A model generated the notes under the pieces. The model was given only the letters and a program-made list of their open reading frames with translations, had not been told where the DNA came from and searched no databases. 60,000 nucleotides of DNA from Acanthaster planci (taxonomy: Eukaryota; Echinodermata; Asteroidea; Valvatida; Acanthasteridae). Shown here piece by piece: positions 23,834-36,529 of the stretch (positions are counted from its first letter, which is position 1; each line of letters begins with the position of its first letter). Location of the stretch: positions 1,810,240-1,870,239 of the forward strand of contig NW_019091358.1 of NCBI RefSeq assembly GCF_001949145.1, written 5' to 3'. A program made the translations under genes and the position numbers.

Positions 23834-26800
23834 GTTGTTTGTACTCCCCAGCCATGACTATCTTAATTACTTACAGTTAGAGCAAACATTTTACATACAC
23901 TAGTCAGAAAAACGCTTTTACTCAATTTTTCGCTGCTCGAAATAGTTTTGCTAACTTTTTCTTTATGAAGTCAGACAAATTGTATCTCAACTTAATATTT
24001 ATAATATGTACTTCAATTTAAAATATACAGATACATTTATTATGGTTCAAAAATGAATATTTCTGAAAAATCATTTTGTGAAAATTTACATGTACCCCCT
24101 TCATTGTCGTTCAAAAACACTTCAGAAAGTGGTCCACTGCAACTATGAGATGTGGCCAAAAATACAGAAAGTGGCCCTAAATATTAGGGTTGGAGTATGT
24201 AAAATTTTGAGTTTTTATTTTAAACATATACCATACACATTAAGTAGAGTCCCATCTTGTCTGTCCTCATCTTTAGGGAACCATCTTTAGGTTTGCAAAC
24301 GCTACTGTCACGTGACTAATAACACCTCCTGTATCCGAAACTTTCGAAGCCGTTTCTTCGATTTCCGCTCACTGTCGTTAATGTCTGTGGATGTCTACAA
24401 CATGTTTTTTCGACTTAACCCCTCTTCGTTATAAACGTTGACCACTTCTGCACGACATTTGATGACTTTCAAAAAAGTAAAGGACTGACCTCGTGCTCTT
24501 CATGTTTTTTCTGGGCACCCGAATTAAAGCTATCTGATTTAAGCGATGTTAGGTTTAGGGAATGGAAAGCTAGACATGCCTTTTAGTAACGTCTGGTTAG
24601 TATCTTAACTTTTCAAACCAACGTGTTAAGATAGTTTCAAATTTTCACAGTGATGTCCCTTGCCATGTGTGAGATTTTTGGCTCTCTTTTTGGGAGGGCA
24701 GGATGTGTCTCTTTGGTTACTTGTTTCATCTGTATACTAATTAAACTTTTCCAAAACCTCCCAGTGTATTTCAACAAATACATGAAGCACTTTTTCGAAG
24801 GTAAACAAATTTTCTGTTTTTTATGTGACCTTTTAATGGCATGCTGAGGAGGTAAGGATACTTTTGGGTATTTGTAGTTCCCCAAATAGTCCCCCAAATC
24901 TTCTGTTAAAAGTAAAAAAGAATTTGCTCGGAAGATGGTCACAGTTGCCCTGATCCACCATTGGTATCACCTGATATAAGATAAATATATAATGTCAAAG
25001 TCCGACTATTGGGGAACAAGTTGGACCCAGTGATCGAATTAAATCTTCGACCGAATAGTCTGTAAAGTGAGGATCTCGTCATGACTTCATCGAGTTATTT
25101 CTTGATGGCTCCGATCTTTGAAGTTTTCATCCAAGTAGCAAGCCAGCAGAGATTGCTTGTTTACAGAGTAGAGTGGTTTCTTTTTCACTTCATTGTACCA
25201 CATATCATCTACTGCATATACAGTTTGCAACGCCCTGGAGATTCGTTTTTGGCGCGGATGCTTCTACTGAAAATGACTAGGTCCAGCTATTTCAAACTTA
25301 AGGAAAACGTGTCAGAAAAAATGACGTCATGATCAATCTTCCATTGTTTTTGTATTGAAAAACTGCTTTAATACTTCCACAGACATAAATATTGAAAAAT
25401 AAATTTCAAAATGGACAGTTACATCACGGTGACCTTTCCTTTTTGCAAAATGCAAATATGGAATTTTTCCGCACATCAGGACGTCTATAAGTGACTGCCA
25501 AAATTAATTAGAGCTTTGTAAATCTGACAACTGAATTATTTAATCTTTTTTTCCCAAGTGGATGGGTTTAGGAAACTTTTGTTTTCTTCTAAAATGAAAT
25601 TTTAGAAAAATGTAACCCAAAACCTTTGGAAAGCTGCATTTTCCCGTGTCTTTTCAGCCATGGAATTTATTTTGGCGGTTTCGATTCCTGGTCTGCAACC
25701 TCCATGTTTTGATCTCTGTCTTAACCGCATACTTACAATAGAGCTTGAAAGTAAAAGGTCCCGCAGCGAGCTTCTGGAACCCTTGCGCGGTCATCTAGGG
25801 ATTTTACATGAGGTCGTCCGATCACGTTTGATAACTTTGGGAAGAATAATTCCTAACTGAAACCTAAGAAACACTGATGTCGGAATTTTACCTATAGGTG
25901 TTCCTAAAGTAATATTTTGGAAAAGTCACCGGGCAATATCATTCCTACGTCTCCTTATGCACATTTGTTTTTACTCCATGAGCTTACGTGAAAGCAAGAT
26001 TGTACAACGGTGCAAAGATTTCCCTACCTGAAGTCGATGGGTTCTAGATTCAGTCTAGTTGACCTGATGCCGTTCTAGTGAGCAACGGTTCGATTAAACT
26101 TTAGAATATGTCGTAAACGTAGATTATACCTTTATGTTTATTTGCTTATAAATTGCATTTAACATTTTTATTTATTTTTTAGCTTTACCCAAAAGACTAC
26201 CATGCAATATGATTTTGTAACAGCGCAAGAGACCACCGAATTGTACTGGTCTTCATGTATTTTAGATTTCAGAGTTAAGTGAGAGGCCAATTTTTGGCAG
26301 GATATTTCTCTTTTAGTTCAGGTAGTATATAAGTTTCTATAAATGAATATGCTTGTAAATATTTTGCAAAGGCCTTTCACCGAGGTGAAATTTTTAAGAA
26401 GTAAACGAACGGAAAAAAATTGCTTTTTCTCGAATTGCTGCACGTTTTTTCCTATCCAAGGGTTATGAAAGCACGTTACCAGGGGTCCACTTTTAGGCTC
26501 TAAAGCCTGAACACGCCGGCTGAAAAATCCGACCGGACGGCACATATGGAACACCATACTGAACCGTTATGTGCTTGAGTCGAAGCTTCCGTCCGTTGTC
26601 AATTCGACAGTGCATACCTCCCCACTGTATTACCCTCAGTGAATTACACATAGAGAGAATCAGGAACCGTACTCTGTGTTTTCGAACAAGTGAACAGATT
26701 GAAGTCAATGGACAACATTTGGACATGCGGAAGCTCCGAATGAATGCAGTTTTACAAAACCCGTGGCACGCAGAATATCACGACCCAGACACTGTACTAT

Positions 26801-28250
26801 GTGACTTGTGTACACATACAGGTGATTTCGTCACTTGTCTACAAACACGCGATGACAGAGCACTCTGAGAGCAAAGTTCAGGCAAAGCTACATAGCTCAT
26901 CGAGCCTTATTACGGTACTCAGGTACGTTAACCAACATGTATGTGGCGTTCGTTGGAACCAAATTAAGCACGTTGTACTGGACCTGTAGACGAAGAGGTA
27001 AATCAAAATACATTAGCCCATAAAGCAGGGAAATAGTTTGGTCTACTCAGCATGCCACTTTAATGCTGTGGTCCGCTCGAGCATTGTGAAACAGTCGCTT
27101 GAATACACAATCTTTGGTATTATTTTTGATCAGTATTATATCAGAGGTGGATCCACTGCCCTGCATGCTTATTAATGTCATGTACTTTGCAGGGAGCAAG
27201 AGAGGGAGATTCGGTCAAGGCAATTTATCGTATGGTGTCTACTGTTTTCACTAGTGGAAGAAACTTGGTTTTGCCGGCCAATGTAACAATTGAGAAGCCT
27301 ATCCTACTGAAGATCTGATGAACCACGGTGGTTCAACCACCATGTCAAATCCAATAGGAGCCCATAATTATGTGGGATTTGCACCGAACCTCGCAGGTGT
27401 ATGAGGCTACCTTGATATTGAGAAGAACATATCATAGCTTTCAGAGCATAGGAACCAAAGCTTTTCGAATTTCGCCGATGGTAGTCTGTGCAACATTTCA
27501 TGACCTACTTATCATGGCCCTCCGGGCATGAATGTTCCAATGCAAATTTTTCCTGCCAAAGTTAATTCACTTCATTTTATTTCCACTCCACAACACAAAT
27601 AATCAAATGCATATAACACATAGTGCACAGAAACAATAGGAAGTGGCGGGATTTCGTAAAAAACAAAGGTTGTTGAGTAAGGGATCTCTCAAAACATAGT
27701 ATTGACTGACAAATATAACATGAGAAACACGAGACTAGGGACGAATAAATAAACCAGCAGATGATGACATGTACATGAAAATTAAATATAAATTACATGT
27801 ACTAACTAGTGTTAATAATAAACCGTTGAAAGCATATATAAATAGAGTGATGTGTGCAGAGACTAGATAACTGAGCCAATGGGCAAGGTAAACATGGAAT
27901 AATAAAATTAACTGGTTTTCATGAATTTCCACGGACAGAAAAGAAACCTGATTGTCGGATTAAGGGGCCTTGGAAATTTTACCACGAACAACAGTTTGTT
28001 CCACTTCGCATTTCTTTGTTATTTTTCTCTCTATCCTATTTGCTCTCGAACCACTCATGAGATCATGCCTTGGGTTTTAACTGCAGGACTACACAATGTT
28101 CCAAACCTCAAAACAATGACAATAACCATACTAAAGAACCGAACACTTGCCTTTTCTAGTAAAAGTGAATGCTTCCAACACTACAAAAACATGTGAACAT
28201 TAGGACTCGTTCGTCCCTCTGTGATCTTAAGGAAGTCTACATCGGAGTCT
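23834..28250. other. Long intergenic stretch between the SYT15-like and DHDH genes
   Basis: AT-rich DNA without a recognisable gene. Several short open frames occur on both strands, but none has a known domain, a good splice context or a biased composition. No strong repeat boundary was found. Confidence 0.45.
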
Positions 28251-28259
28251 ATGGGAGCC

Positions 28260-31200
28260 ATGAAGCTGCGTTGGGGCATCTGTACCGCGGGAATGATTGC
28301 GAATGACTTCCTTGTTGGTCTCAGCACTCTACCGCGAGAGGAGCATATCGTACAAGCCATTGCCGAGGCCAGGGCCGTGCAACAAGCGAAAGATCTGGCC
28401 AAGACGCATGGTATTGCTGTCGTCTACGAGAGGTTCGAGGACTTAGCAATGGATCCCGATGTCGGTGAGTGAGATTAAGGACATGTATATTGGGGGCCTT
28501 TAGTTACGGTTTACAGGAAAATGGGTGGTGGGACGCAGGGACCGGTAGCATATGCCCGATAACGTACGCAACAGTAGATGTTATTGAAAAATAAATTTTG
28601 AACATACGTATGTAGTTTTGGTCTACAATTAAGTAACCAATTAATTTGCCAAAATGAAAATGTTCAATTTTCAATTCTCTGTGATTACACTGGCAGTGTA
28701 ATCACAGACACATTGGAAAAGCATATTCTAATCAAGCTTACTTGGGCGTGGTTTGATCATACAGCATCCTACTTGATGGTGCAGACGCTTTTTACTACAT
28801 GAGTTCAATCACAGAGCACTTCCCGTAAAGCTACCCTGAGGTTGACCTATCGAGGACAAAGAACAATAATTAGCGACTGACTGCCATGTGGATTAGAAGT
28901 TAGCCGGTGATTTTTTTGCGACCATGAGCAGCTGCGACGATATTAGGATGACTGGCAATACTTCAGTTCACACTTTAGTCCAACGGTCACCATGGGACAA
29001 AAAATCAACGTTTCGAAAGCGTTTCTGACAAGCAGGAATAAGTCGTAGTTGACGTGCACCAAAATGCCAGTAACGTTCCACGACACCCACACGATTTATT
29101 TATTAAATTTTTATTATTTTAAATTCGCTTGTCACAAGCGGCTCCGTTGCGGGGGTAAGAGTTGCAGGTCAGTCTCAGGTCGGTTTTGATTTTAATACCC
29201 GACATTAAATGTCTATTTTACAGTTTTCAGCTCTGATCCAGACTGTTGTTGTCTCTCTCAATTATCTAAAAGACATCGTGTACATTGCGGCTGTGAACCA
29301 GATGCACCTGCCGCTATGCAAGCTGTTTCTGAACCACGGGAAGCACATTCTCTGTGAGAAGCCGCTGGCTCTAAACGAGAATGAATGCCGGCAAATCGTC
29401 GATATGGCGAAGGAGAAGGGTGTTTTCTTCATGGAGGTGAGGGTTACGTAGACAGGACAAAACCCTTAGACGTACAACAGGCAAGCAGCCAAGTAGTCAT
29501 TCTCTAGATGAGTTTATTACATTAGTGGGCAAAACAAGAGTAACCTTGAGTCTTTTCTGTATGTCAAATGCTGTGTCGTGCCATTTTGGGAGAGGAATGG
29601 TATCCTGTTAAAAAGGTACTTTGCATGATGAATATTTGGCAATTGTTAAGTGGTAACGTTAAGCACCAAGTACAGTGCCAATGACAACCCTCACTGACTG
29701 ACGAAGGATGGGATCATGCAGAAAATTGTATGCAATTGTTATCAGGCCAAAAACTCCACTTGTGGAGCCAGCCTTAAAACACTGTGCACAGATCTGACCG
29801 AATTTGGAGGGAAAAGGGGCACTAGTCTCTTTTTCCAAATTAATAACACGTAATGAGTTGCGAAGACAGTACATCTACGGTCGTAGGCCTTCTACATGTA
29901 TTACCCATCCGAAAGTGCACGGTCAAAGCTCTGTCAACCATGGATGCAAAAACAGGGCCTCGTCTCCCAATAAATGCTCAAACTACACTGCCTTCCTCTA
30001 CACGGAGATCTGAACGAAGGCTGATTTAATTATTATTTCGATAAGCGTCAAATGTGAGCTTTTCCCTGGATTGCAGGGCTGGTGGTCACGGTTCTTCCCG
30101 GCTGCTGCCAAGCTGCGAGAACTGATTACAGAACGGGCAATCGGAGAGGTCAGATTTATGCAATGTGCTATGGGTTTCTTAACCGACTTTAAAGATAGAC
30201 TCAAGAAAAAAGGTGAGTAACAAGATCAATTGATTAAACAAGTGATACAGAGAGACTAGTGTCTTTTACCTCAGCATACCGATATACTACAGCATAACCC
30301 CTTTGGGTGTATTAAAATCATATCGAAATCGTTGAATTGAGAACTGTTAGGGTTAACGGCTTACTGTTCTAGCTGAAAAAAAAACTTTTTTTTTCATTTC
30401 CGCGGTAACGTATTAACCGTCGTGGTTGGTTTGGTCAAAACGTGGAAGACAATCAAATGAGCGGACGCTGCTATTAAGTAGCCCAACCTGAACTGACCAT
30501 TAAACGGAAATGCCTTTCTGGGGAGATTAGAATTGATTGGGGAGACCACACCATAACTAAAGGAGCTAAGGGATAACGGAGCCCCTTTGTTTGGCTAAGT
30601 CGATTTGCTAGGGAGCAAAACCACACAGAAGAAATAAGGTTAAAATTAGCAACTCCTTTGTATCGAACCAATTGGCCAAAAAACACAAGTGGCCACGGGT
30701 GACGCCTGTTTACGCTATGGACCTTTCGTATGTGAATCGGTTGATGTGCAGAGGACACTTGCCACAACTTTTACTAGGACAAGTGAAAAAAAATGAAATA
30801 GAATAAAAATACCAATGCCTTTACTGAAGAGCTGTGCCTCCCAACATATTTATGAGCGTCATAAATAAATTGCAAAGTTGAGGAATTTTCAGGCAAAAAA
30901 CCCGTCCGCAGCAGCTTTTTCGGGTTAGAAAATCCGACGTTAACTGGCTATTATCGTGACGTATATTGTATCTTTTTGTCGTTATGCATTTCTCTTATAA
31001 ATCGCATTTAGCCAACTTACGTTCAGTTGAACCTTAGTTGTAACTCCTCTCCTGTTATTAAAATACACCGTTTCTTAAAACAACAACGATTGTCAGTTCA
31101 TGTATAACTTCACAAAACAGATAAATTGTTAAGAAACTTACCTACCGATACTTCCAAGAGATATTCCAAATGCAAATGTTGCAAAGGAAATATTTTTCAC

Positions 31201-34200
31201 TAGACCGAGGGATTGTGGACTGGTAAGCACGTAATTCCCGGGTTGTAAACTTGGTCTTCATTTGAAGACACAGTGAACTGTGGTTCCAAAATTAGCTGCT
31301 CGCCAAACTTACTTGTTGGTGGCTTCGAGGGTCCCCTCTCTGCACAGTCATATCAACCGGTGACTTGAATGTATCATGCCTCCAAGCTAATTTTTATGTA
31401 CAGATCTATTTGGACTTCCGAGGTAATGAAGACCGTGTGTGTACTCCCTCCGATCCAATTGAAAGTGTAGGCGGCATGCCTCTGCGTGTGACGTAATATG
31501 GCACGCACTCTGCATTTGAAGAAAAATGGATGTGCACACACAGCCAAAGTGTTGCACAATTAACAGCTTGGGTCAGCTGGACACTGCAACCCAACTCTGG
31601 ATTGAATCATCTCACAGCTCAAAGCATTAGTAAAAACGTTTTGTTCTCTTTTACAGTGGACAACAGTGGTGGAGATTCTTCGCCTCCCCTCCCATTGGAA
31701 TTAAACAATATCCGCTTTGTCTTCGTTTTTTCTTAACAGAAGGGTCGGTCATATTGGTAAAGGTCTCCTCGTCTCCCACGTTTGGCAGTCTCTAACCCAC
31801 ACTAATTATTACCAACGCTGAATCCCATCATGCAATATCCACATTGCAAGACCAACGCCCCGGGGTACCTTTCTTGACTTACTGTTGCAATACAAATATC
31901 TTAAAACTTAATGAAGTTACACCGGTGGCACTGTTTAACTCCTTATTTGGACTTTCAAGCACATGTAGGATAAAAACTGGAGAAAAGAGTGTGCCTAAGA
32001 GTTGACTTGGCTCGAATGATGAACCAGCTGCTAGATAAAAATAAATAAATAAATAAAGTAATCATAATGATACATGTATTCTTCTTGTTGAATAAATGCA
32101 AAATGAATAATTTAACGCCCATGACTTCTGAGTACCTTTAAACATATTCAACATAAATTGCATAGGCTATCCGTTCGTATACAGAGTTCGGTGGAGGTAT
32201 TCTTCTGGACAACGGGATCTACCCTTTAAGCCTGGCGCTCATGGTGTTTGGTCAACGTCCGGTGTCGTGCAGCGGAAGTGGATTTCTTGCAGACTCGGGT
32301 AGAAGGCATTCCTAATAATTTTTTTCGTTTCGGTCTTCTTTCACTGTTTTCATTTGTTAATTTTTCCGAGACGATAATTCATGGTTGCAAAATGTTCAAT
32401 GGTGTTCAAATGGTGTAGGCCTACTTTACCACCACTTCTTCCATTTGCCGCAGGCTGTCCTCAAAATTACATAACAGACATACAATATGATACAAATTCT
32501 TTGCAACCTGCATTGCCTAAGGAAACTTAAAATACCGATCCAGTACACATCATCAAAGCTTCACTTATGGTCGCACTTTAAAAAGTTGAATCCATCTGGG
32601 GAAACAAAAATATGTTTTTTTAATGAAAAAAATGCATTCTCTTGGTATCGTTGTGCAATTCTTATCTCGTAATTTTTACATAGGGGTTGATGAAACCTGT
32701 ATGATAAGTATGCTGTTCCCAAACAAGGCAGCTGCTTCACTGTCACTGAGTATGGTTGTTGCGCTTCCCAATGAGGTCAACATCCAAGGCACCAGAGGTC
32801 ACATCAAGGTACATGTACATGTTTGTTCTAGAACGTGTTCCGAAATATAACAAAGGACAGAATGTGTTGAACACTGAACAAACTAACTTATTCGCAGTTT
32901 TCAACCTACTCCTAATACACTTCATCCATAATTGGGGCAGTTACTCCGTGAAATTACAAAATAAACTGGTTCATCCGAAAACTACAAAAAGAGTGCGGCT
33001 TTATGAAATCAACACTGCCCTGTAATAGAAATTATAAATGAAAAACGAAGTCAAACAAAATAAAAGAAAAAAAAATGAACAGAAAAGAACAAGGGTTAAA
33101 TCTAATAAGTTAAAAAATTAATACTCAGAGTTACAGGGGGTGCACGTAATGTCTATTTAATCCCGGTTTGAAAATACAACAGATACCAACTCCTTTTTGG
33201 GTGCCAACAAAATTGGAAGTAACCACGCAATCAGATGTGGAAAGCCCCTTTAAAGTAAAGGAGAAGACAGAGACGCTGGAGTTTCCCCTTCCAGTCAGCG
33301 ATCTTCCTCAGAATTATCCCCATGCCGTGGGTATGAGTTACGAGGCCGAGGCTGTGCGACAGTGCATCACAAGAGGTATAAACCCAAAAACTAATACATG
33401 AGACTTGACATCAAATCATAGGCACCTCGAGTATTTGCCCCAGGAAAAGGGGGAGCGGCAGCACTTTTTGCAGAGGAGGGGAAGCATTCATCAGCAGCAA
33501 ACTGCTCTTCGGTAGTTTTAAGCGAATTGGTGATTTTATCCCGTTTCCTCCCTTTTTGCCCGTTTTTCTTTCCGCCCCCTCCCCTTTGCAACGTCCAGGC
33601 GTCAAAGAAGACGTGCAGGTGATATTACTCGCCCCTTGAGTATTTTTCGGTGAGCAACATGCACATGCAATGTGTGTGCTGTACGAAAAGGTGGCTCTAG
33701 ACAAAAGTAGGCATGCCAAATCAGTTAGGTGGGTAGGCTTCCACGTCCCATGTACCTCAGAATAGGCCAACAATGTGCTGACAAGTCAGTCTCATGTAAG
33801 CAAGACAGACAAAACAAAATGACGCAAGCATCGCTTTCCAACTGATAATAATGTGTGAAAACGCCACCAACGAGAGCGTTTCCAGCATGGGGCAAGCTGA
33901 AGGAAACCTTATTTCTTTCATCGATGTACCGTAATCAGTCTTCACTTATGTTTGACTTGTGATGTTTGTGAATGGGATTGAAATGACTAATTCAACAAAC
34001 ATTTTCGACACTCAAATTAAGTAATGGAACTAAATGACAATCAATTTGCTTCCCGCACTAAGAGCAATTAGTGGACGAAGTGTGCCGGTGAAGCATTATA
34101 AAGTTTTTATATACCTCACTTGAAATCAACCCACTGTCTTTTTACATAGTGTTGCAATTAAGACTGGGTAAATCCCTTCTCCGAACATCAGTTTTAGTCT

Positions 34201-34605
34201 TAGATTATGACTGTGAGTGTTAATATCAGATGCCCATTTCATACGAGGTTGAGTTTCTTCGAAGTTTTATATTATCTGTTTAGTTAATAAGATAACTCTT
34301 AGACATGTATATTTGAATTGGTGGTGTATGTATTTAAGCAAGATAATTTCGGACGGAAAAGAAAATGACTGGTTCTTGCATTAAACCTGCGCCGTGCATA
34401 ATACCCATTTCCACAATGCAATGAGAATATCAAAAAGGCTACAGGCAAGAAATATGAATGGTAACCCGTGTGTTATTCGTTTGTACTCTTTAAAGGCGAC
34501 AAAGAGTGTTCCCTTGTCCGCCATGAAGACAGCCTTTATATGGCAGCGCTACTGGAAAAATTACGCCATGATTTGGGGTACGTGTTGGAAGGTGATGCCA
34601 TTTGA
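28260..34605 (+). CDS. DHDH: Trans-1,2-dihydrobenzene-1,2-diol dehydrogenase (dimeric dihydrodiol dehydrogenase), seven exons, 348 aa
   Basis: Exons: 28260-28464, 29273-29436, 30077-30212, 32185-32298, 32684-32808, 33183-33375 and 34496-34605 (TGA). All introns are GT-AG with phases 1, 0, 1, 1, 0 and 1, and the sum is 1047 bases. The family is Gfo/Idh/MocA. MKLRWGICTAGMIANDF is the N-terminal Rossmann nucleotide-binding turn, CEKPLALN (E97, K98, P99) is the family EKP motif, WWSRFFP follows at 125-131, and GGGILLDNGIY places Y181 at the usual catalytic Tyr of mammalian DHDH. A C-terminal MSYEAEAVRQC segment precedes the last helix. The enzyme should oxidise trans-dihydrodiols, or reduce dicarbonyls, with NADP(H) in the cytosol. 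A second in-frame ATG lies at 28251; the one chosen has the better context (gccATGa). Length matches the family (about 334). No damage seen. Confidence 0.93.
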
Positions 34606-34787
34606 CGATCCAGGAAGTAACGTGGAAAGGAGAATAACCGTTAGTAATGAGACCACCGGCACATTTCATCAATTTCTCAAACGAACAATCAGACAAACAA
34701 CTCGAGGTGGCTGATTTTCCACGTGGCATGTCACCTTTATATGGAGTTTGATCTGTCATTCTCAGTTGTTCAAGCTTAAAGTGAAAA

Positions 34788-35039
34788 ATTAAACACACAT
34801 TCACATGAAAATGTTACAAGCAAGCACACATATGTGGTAGGGAGTAATGGATATAGGGATTACACTGGAACCACGTGCACTTTAAGATTCTGAAAGGAAA
34901 CAGTTTCAAGTAACGATAATCTACAAATTTGTAAAGTTTAATGTATTATTGTATTTGTAATGGTTATCTCTCCAAAAATTTTAAGGCCACAAATAGCTGT
35001 AAAGTGATATAAAATCCACGATGTTTTGATAAGAATAAA
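34788..35039 (+). terminator. DHDH: Candidate polyadenylation signals of DHDH
   Basis: ATTAAA lies at 34788-34793 and AATAAA at 35034-35039, about 180 and 430 bases after the DHDH stop codon. Either could define the transcript end; the second lies inside a local sequence duplication. Hexamers alone are weak evidence. Confidence 0.3.
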
Positions 35040-35190
35040 ATGTATCAATAATTCTATTGTCAAAATGCTTTCAAACCACATGCACTTTAAGACTGTGTAA
35101 GGAAATGCATTAATGCAATACGTTTTAAGCAACTATAATCTATAGATTTGTAAAGTTTAAATGTATCACTCTTTTTATAATGCTTATCTT
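34871..35190. repeat. Tandem duplication, about 205-base unit, two diverged copies
   Basis: The words accacgtgcactttaagat and accacatgcactttaagac begin at 34871 and 35076. The sequence after each runs in parallel (ataatctacaaatttgtaaagttt against ataatctatagatttgtaaagttt, then ggttatctctcc against gcttatctttcc). The copies differ by scattered changes and small gaps. The repeat lies just downstream of DHDH. Confidence 0.75.
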
Positions 35191-36055
35191 TCCGATCAGT
35201 GTGAAGTTGAATTTTATTTAAGGAAGGGATTTTGCAAATTCAATATCACCCCTATAGAGCATCGTAGTATGATCCAAATAATAATTATGGTGGCTGTTCC
35301 GAGTGGAGTGGTGAAAGGGATTTTCGTAAACAAAAAGTACGATTTCCACACGTTAAACCTCCCGTATTTCAAGACATAAGTTCTTCTTTACTTATTATTA
35401 TTAGTGAATCAACTATAAGAATGGAGTTTGAGACTTTCATTGACGTGTAAACTGACGTAAAAGTGCAGTCATCAAGCACGATAGTGCGCGCACGTGCATT
35501 ATCATATAGGCCTACTCGTTCACGGACGTGATCGACTGCGTACCCGGATGACGTTTTTTCCTGAATCTGCAATGCTACATTGTCGAGCAGGCGCATTACT
35601 CAAAGGTAAATTCACTGATTACTCCTGGCTGTTGAAACTGCTTCTTTTTAAGGGAATGAGAACCCGTCATGCCTGTTTCCTACCCTGACCCCGCGGATGT
35701 TGCTCGCTTTCTACGAACTCCCTGTAATGCATAGATTTTACGCAAGACAAATTACGCGCTGTTTTTCTCGATTTTTCACAAAGCAATAGACTCAAGCGTG
35801 AAACAACTCCGTGGAATGTAAGTTACAGTGAATATTACACACCGTAACCAGTCAATCTAGTTGAATTACCACAAAAAACGAATGTTGTTCACTACCTTTA
35901 ATGGTGTTTGAAAGCAACTTTACATTGAATTGTGGTTTGGAATGAACAGAATTTTAACATTTGTCACATCGATGCCCCAAATTCCTCCGACAAAGTTCGT
36001 TATACTGGACTTATAATACACCCTTCAGCATTACAATAGTAATGTAATTAAAAAA

Positions 36056-36284
36056 AGAAGAGTGGAACAAACTATATAGAGAAACTGACTAGGTGCTTAC
36101 ATATAATTATAAAGATGAACAAAGAAATTGACTGGAGTGGGATTTAAAACTGCGACCTCCAGTGGTATTCCGGAGGTCGCAGGTTCAAATCCCGCTCCAG
36201 TTAATTTCTCTGTCCATCTTCATAAAGAAAAAACGGTTAGAAACCTACACAGAAATAAGTGTTCTCCGAATCTCTCTTCTAACG
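36056..36284. mobile_element. Fold-back element with tRNA-like arm sequence
   Basis: Two arms of about 105 bases form an imperfect inverted repeat. The inner 40 bases pair best: actggagtgggatttaaaac and gcgacctcc on the left face ggaggtcgcaggttcaaatc and ccgctccagt on the right, with the loop agtggtattcc. The outer arms pair weakly (agaagagtgg against the reverse of ctctcttct; aaagatgaacaaagaaatt against aatttctctgtccatctt). The right arm has a T-arm/B-box-like word, AGGTTCAAATCCC, which suggests descent from a tRNA-derived sequence duplicated head to head. No coding capacity. Confidence 0.75.
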
Positions 36285-36529
36285 ATAAAATTGCTAGGTA
36301 AGTTAAACCCCAACAATGATTCACTGGAAATTTAATTTGAAAACGATTAACCCAAATAGATAGCGCTGCTCTGAGCGGTTATATAGGCAAAGAAATACGT
36401 AATTGGGATGACCAGTGTGAAGGGCAATGAGAGAAGATGCTCAGGGTATCTGACCATACTCCCACCTGCGCAAAACGGATGACGACACTCCCTATCATAA
36501 TGTAATAGTAACTGAAATTTAAACATTAC

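Noticed and set aside
36130-36205. tRNA gene at the fold-back hairpin
   Set aside because: Only a T-arm-like segment is present, duplicated in inverted orientation; D and anticodon arms are missing.
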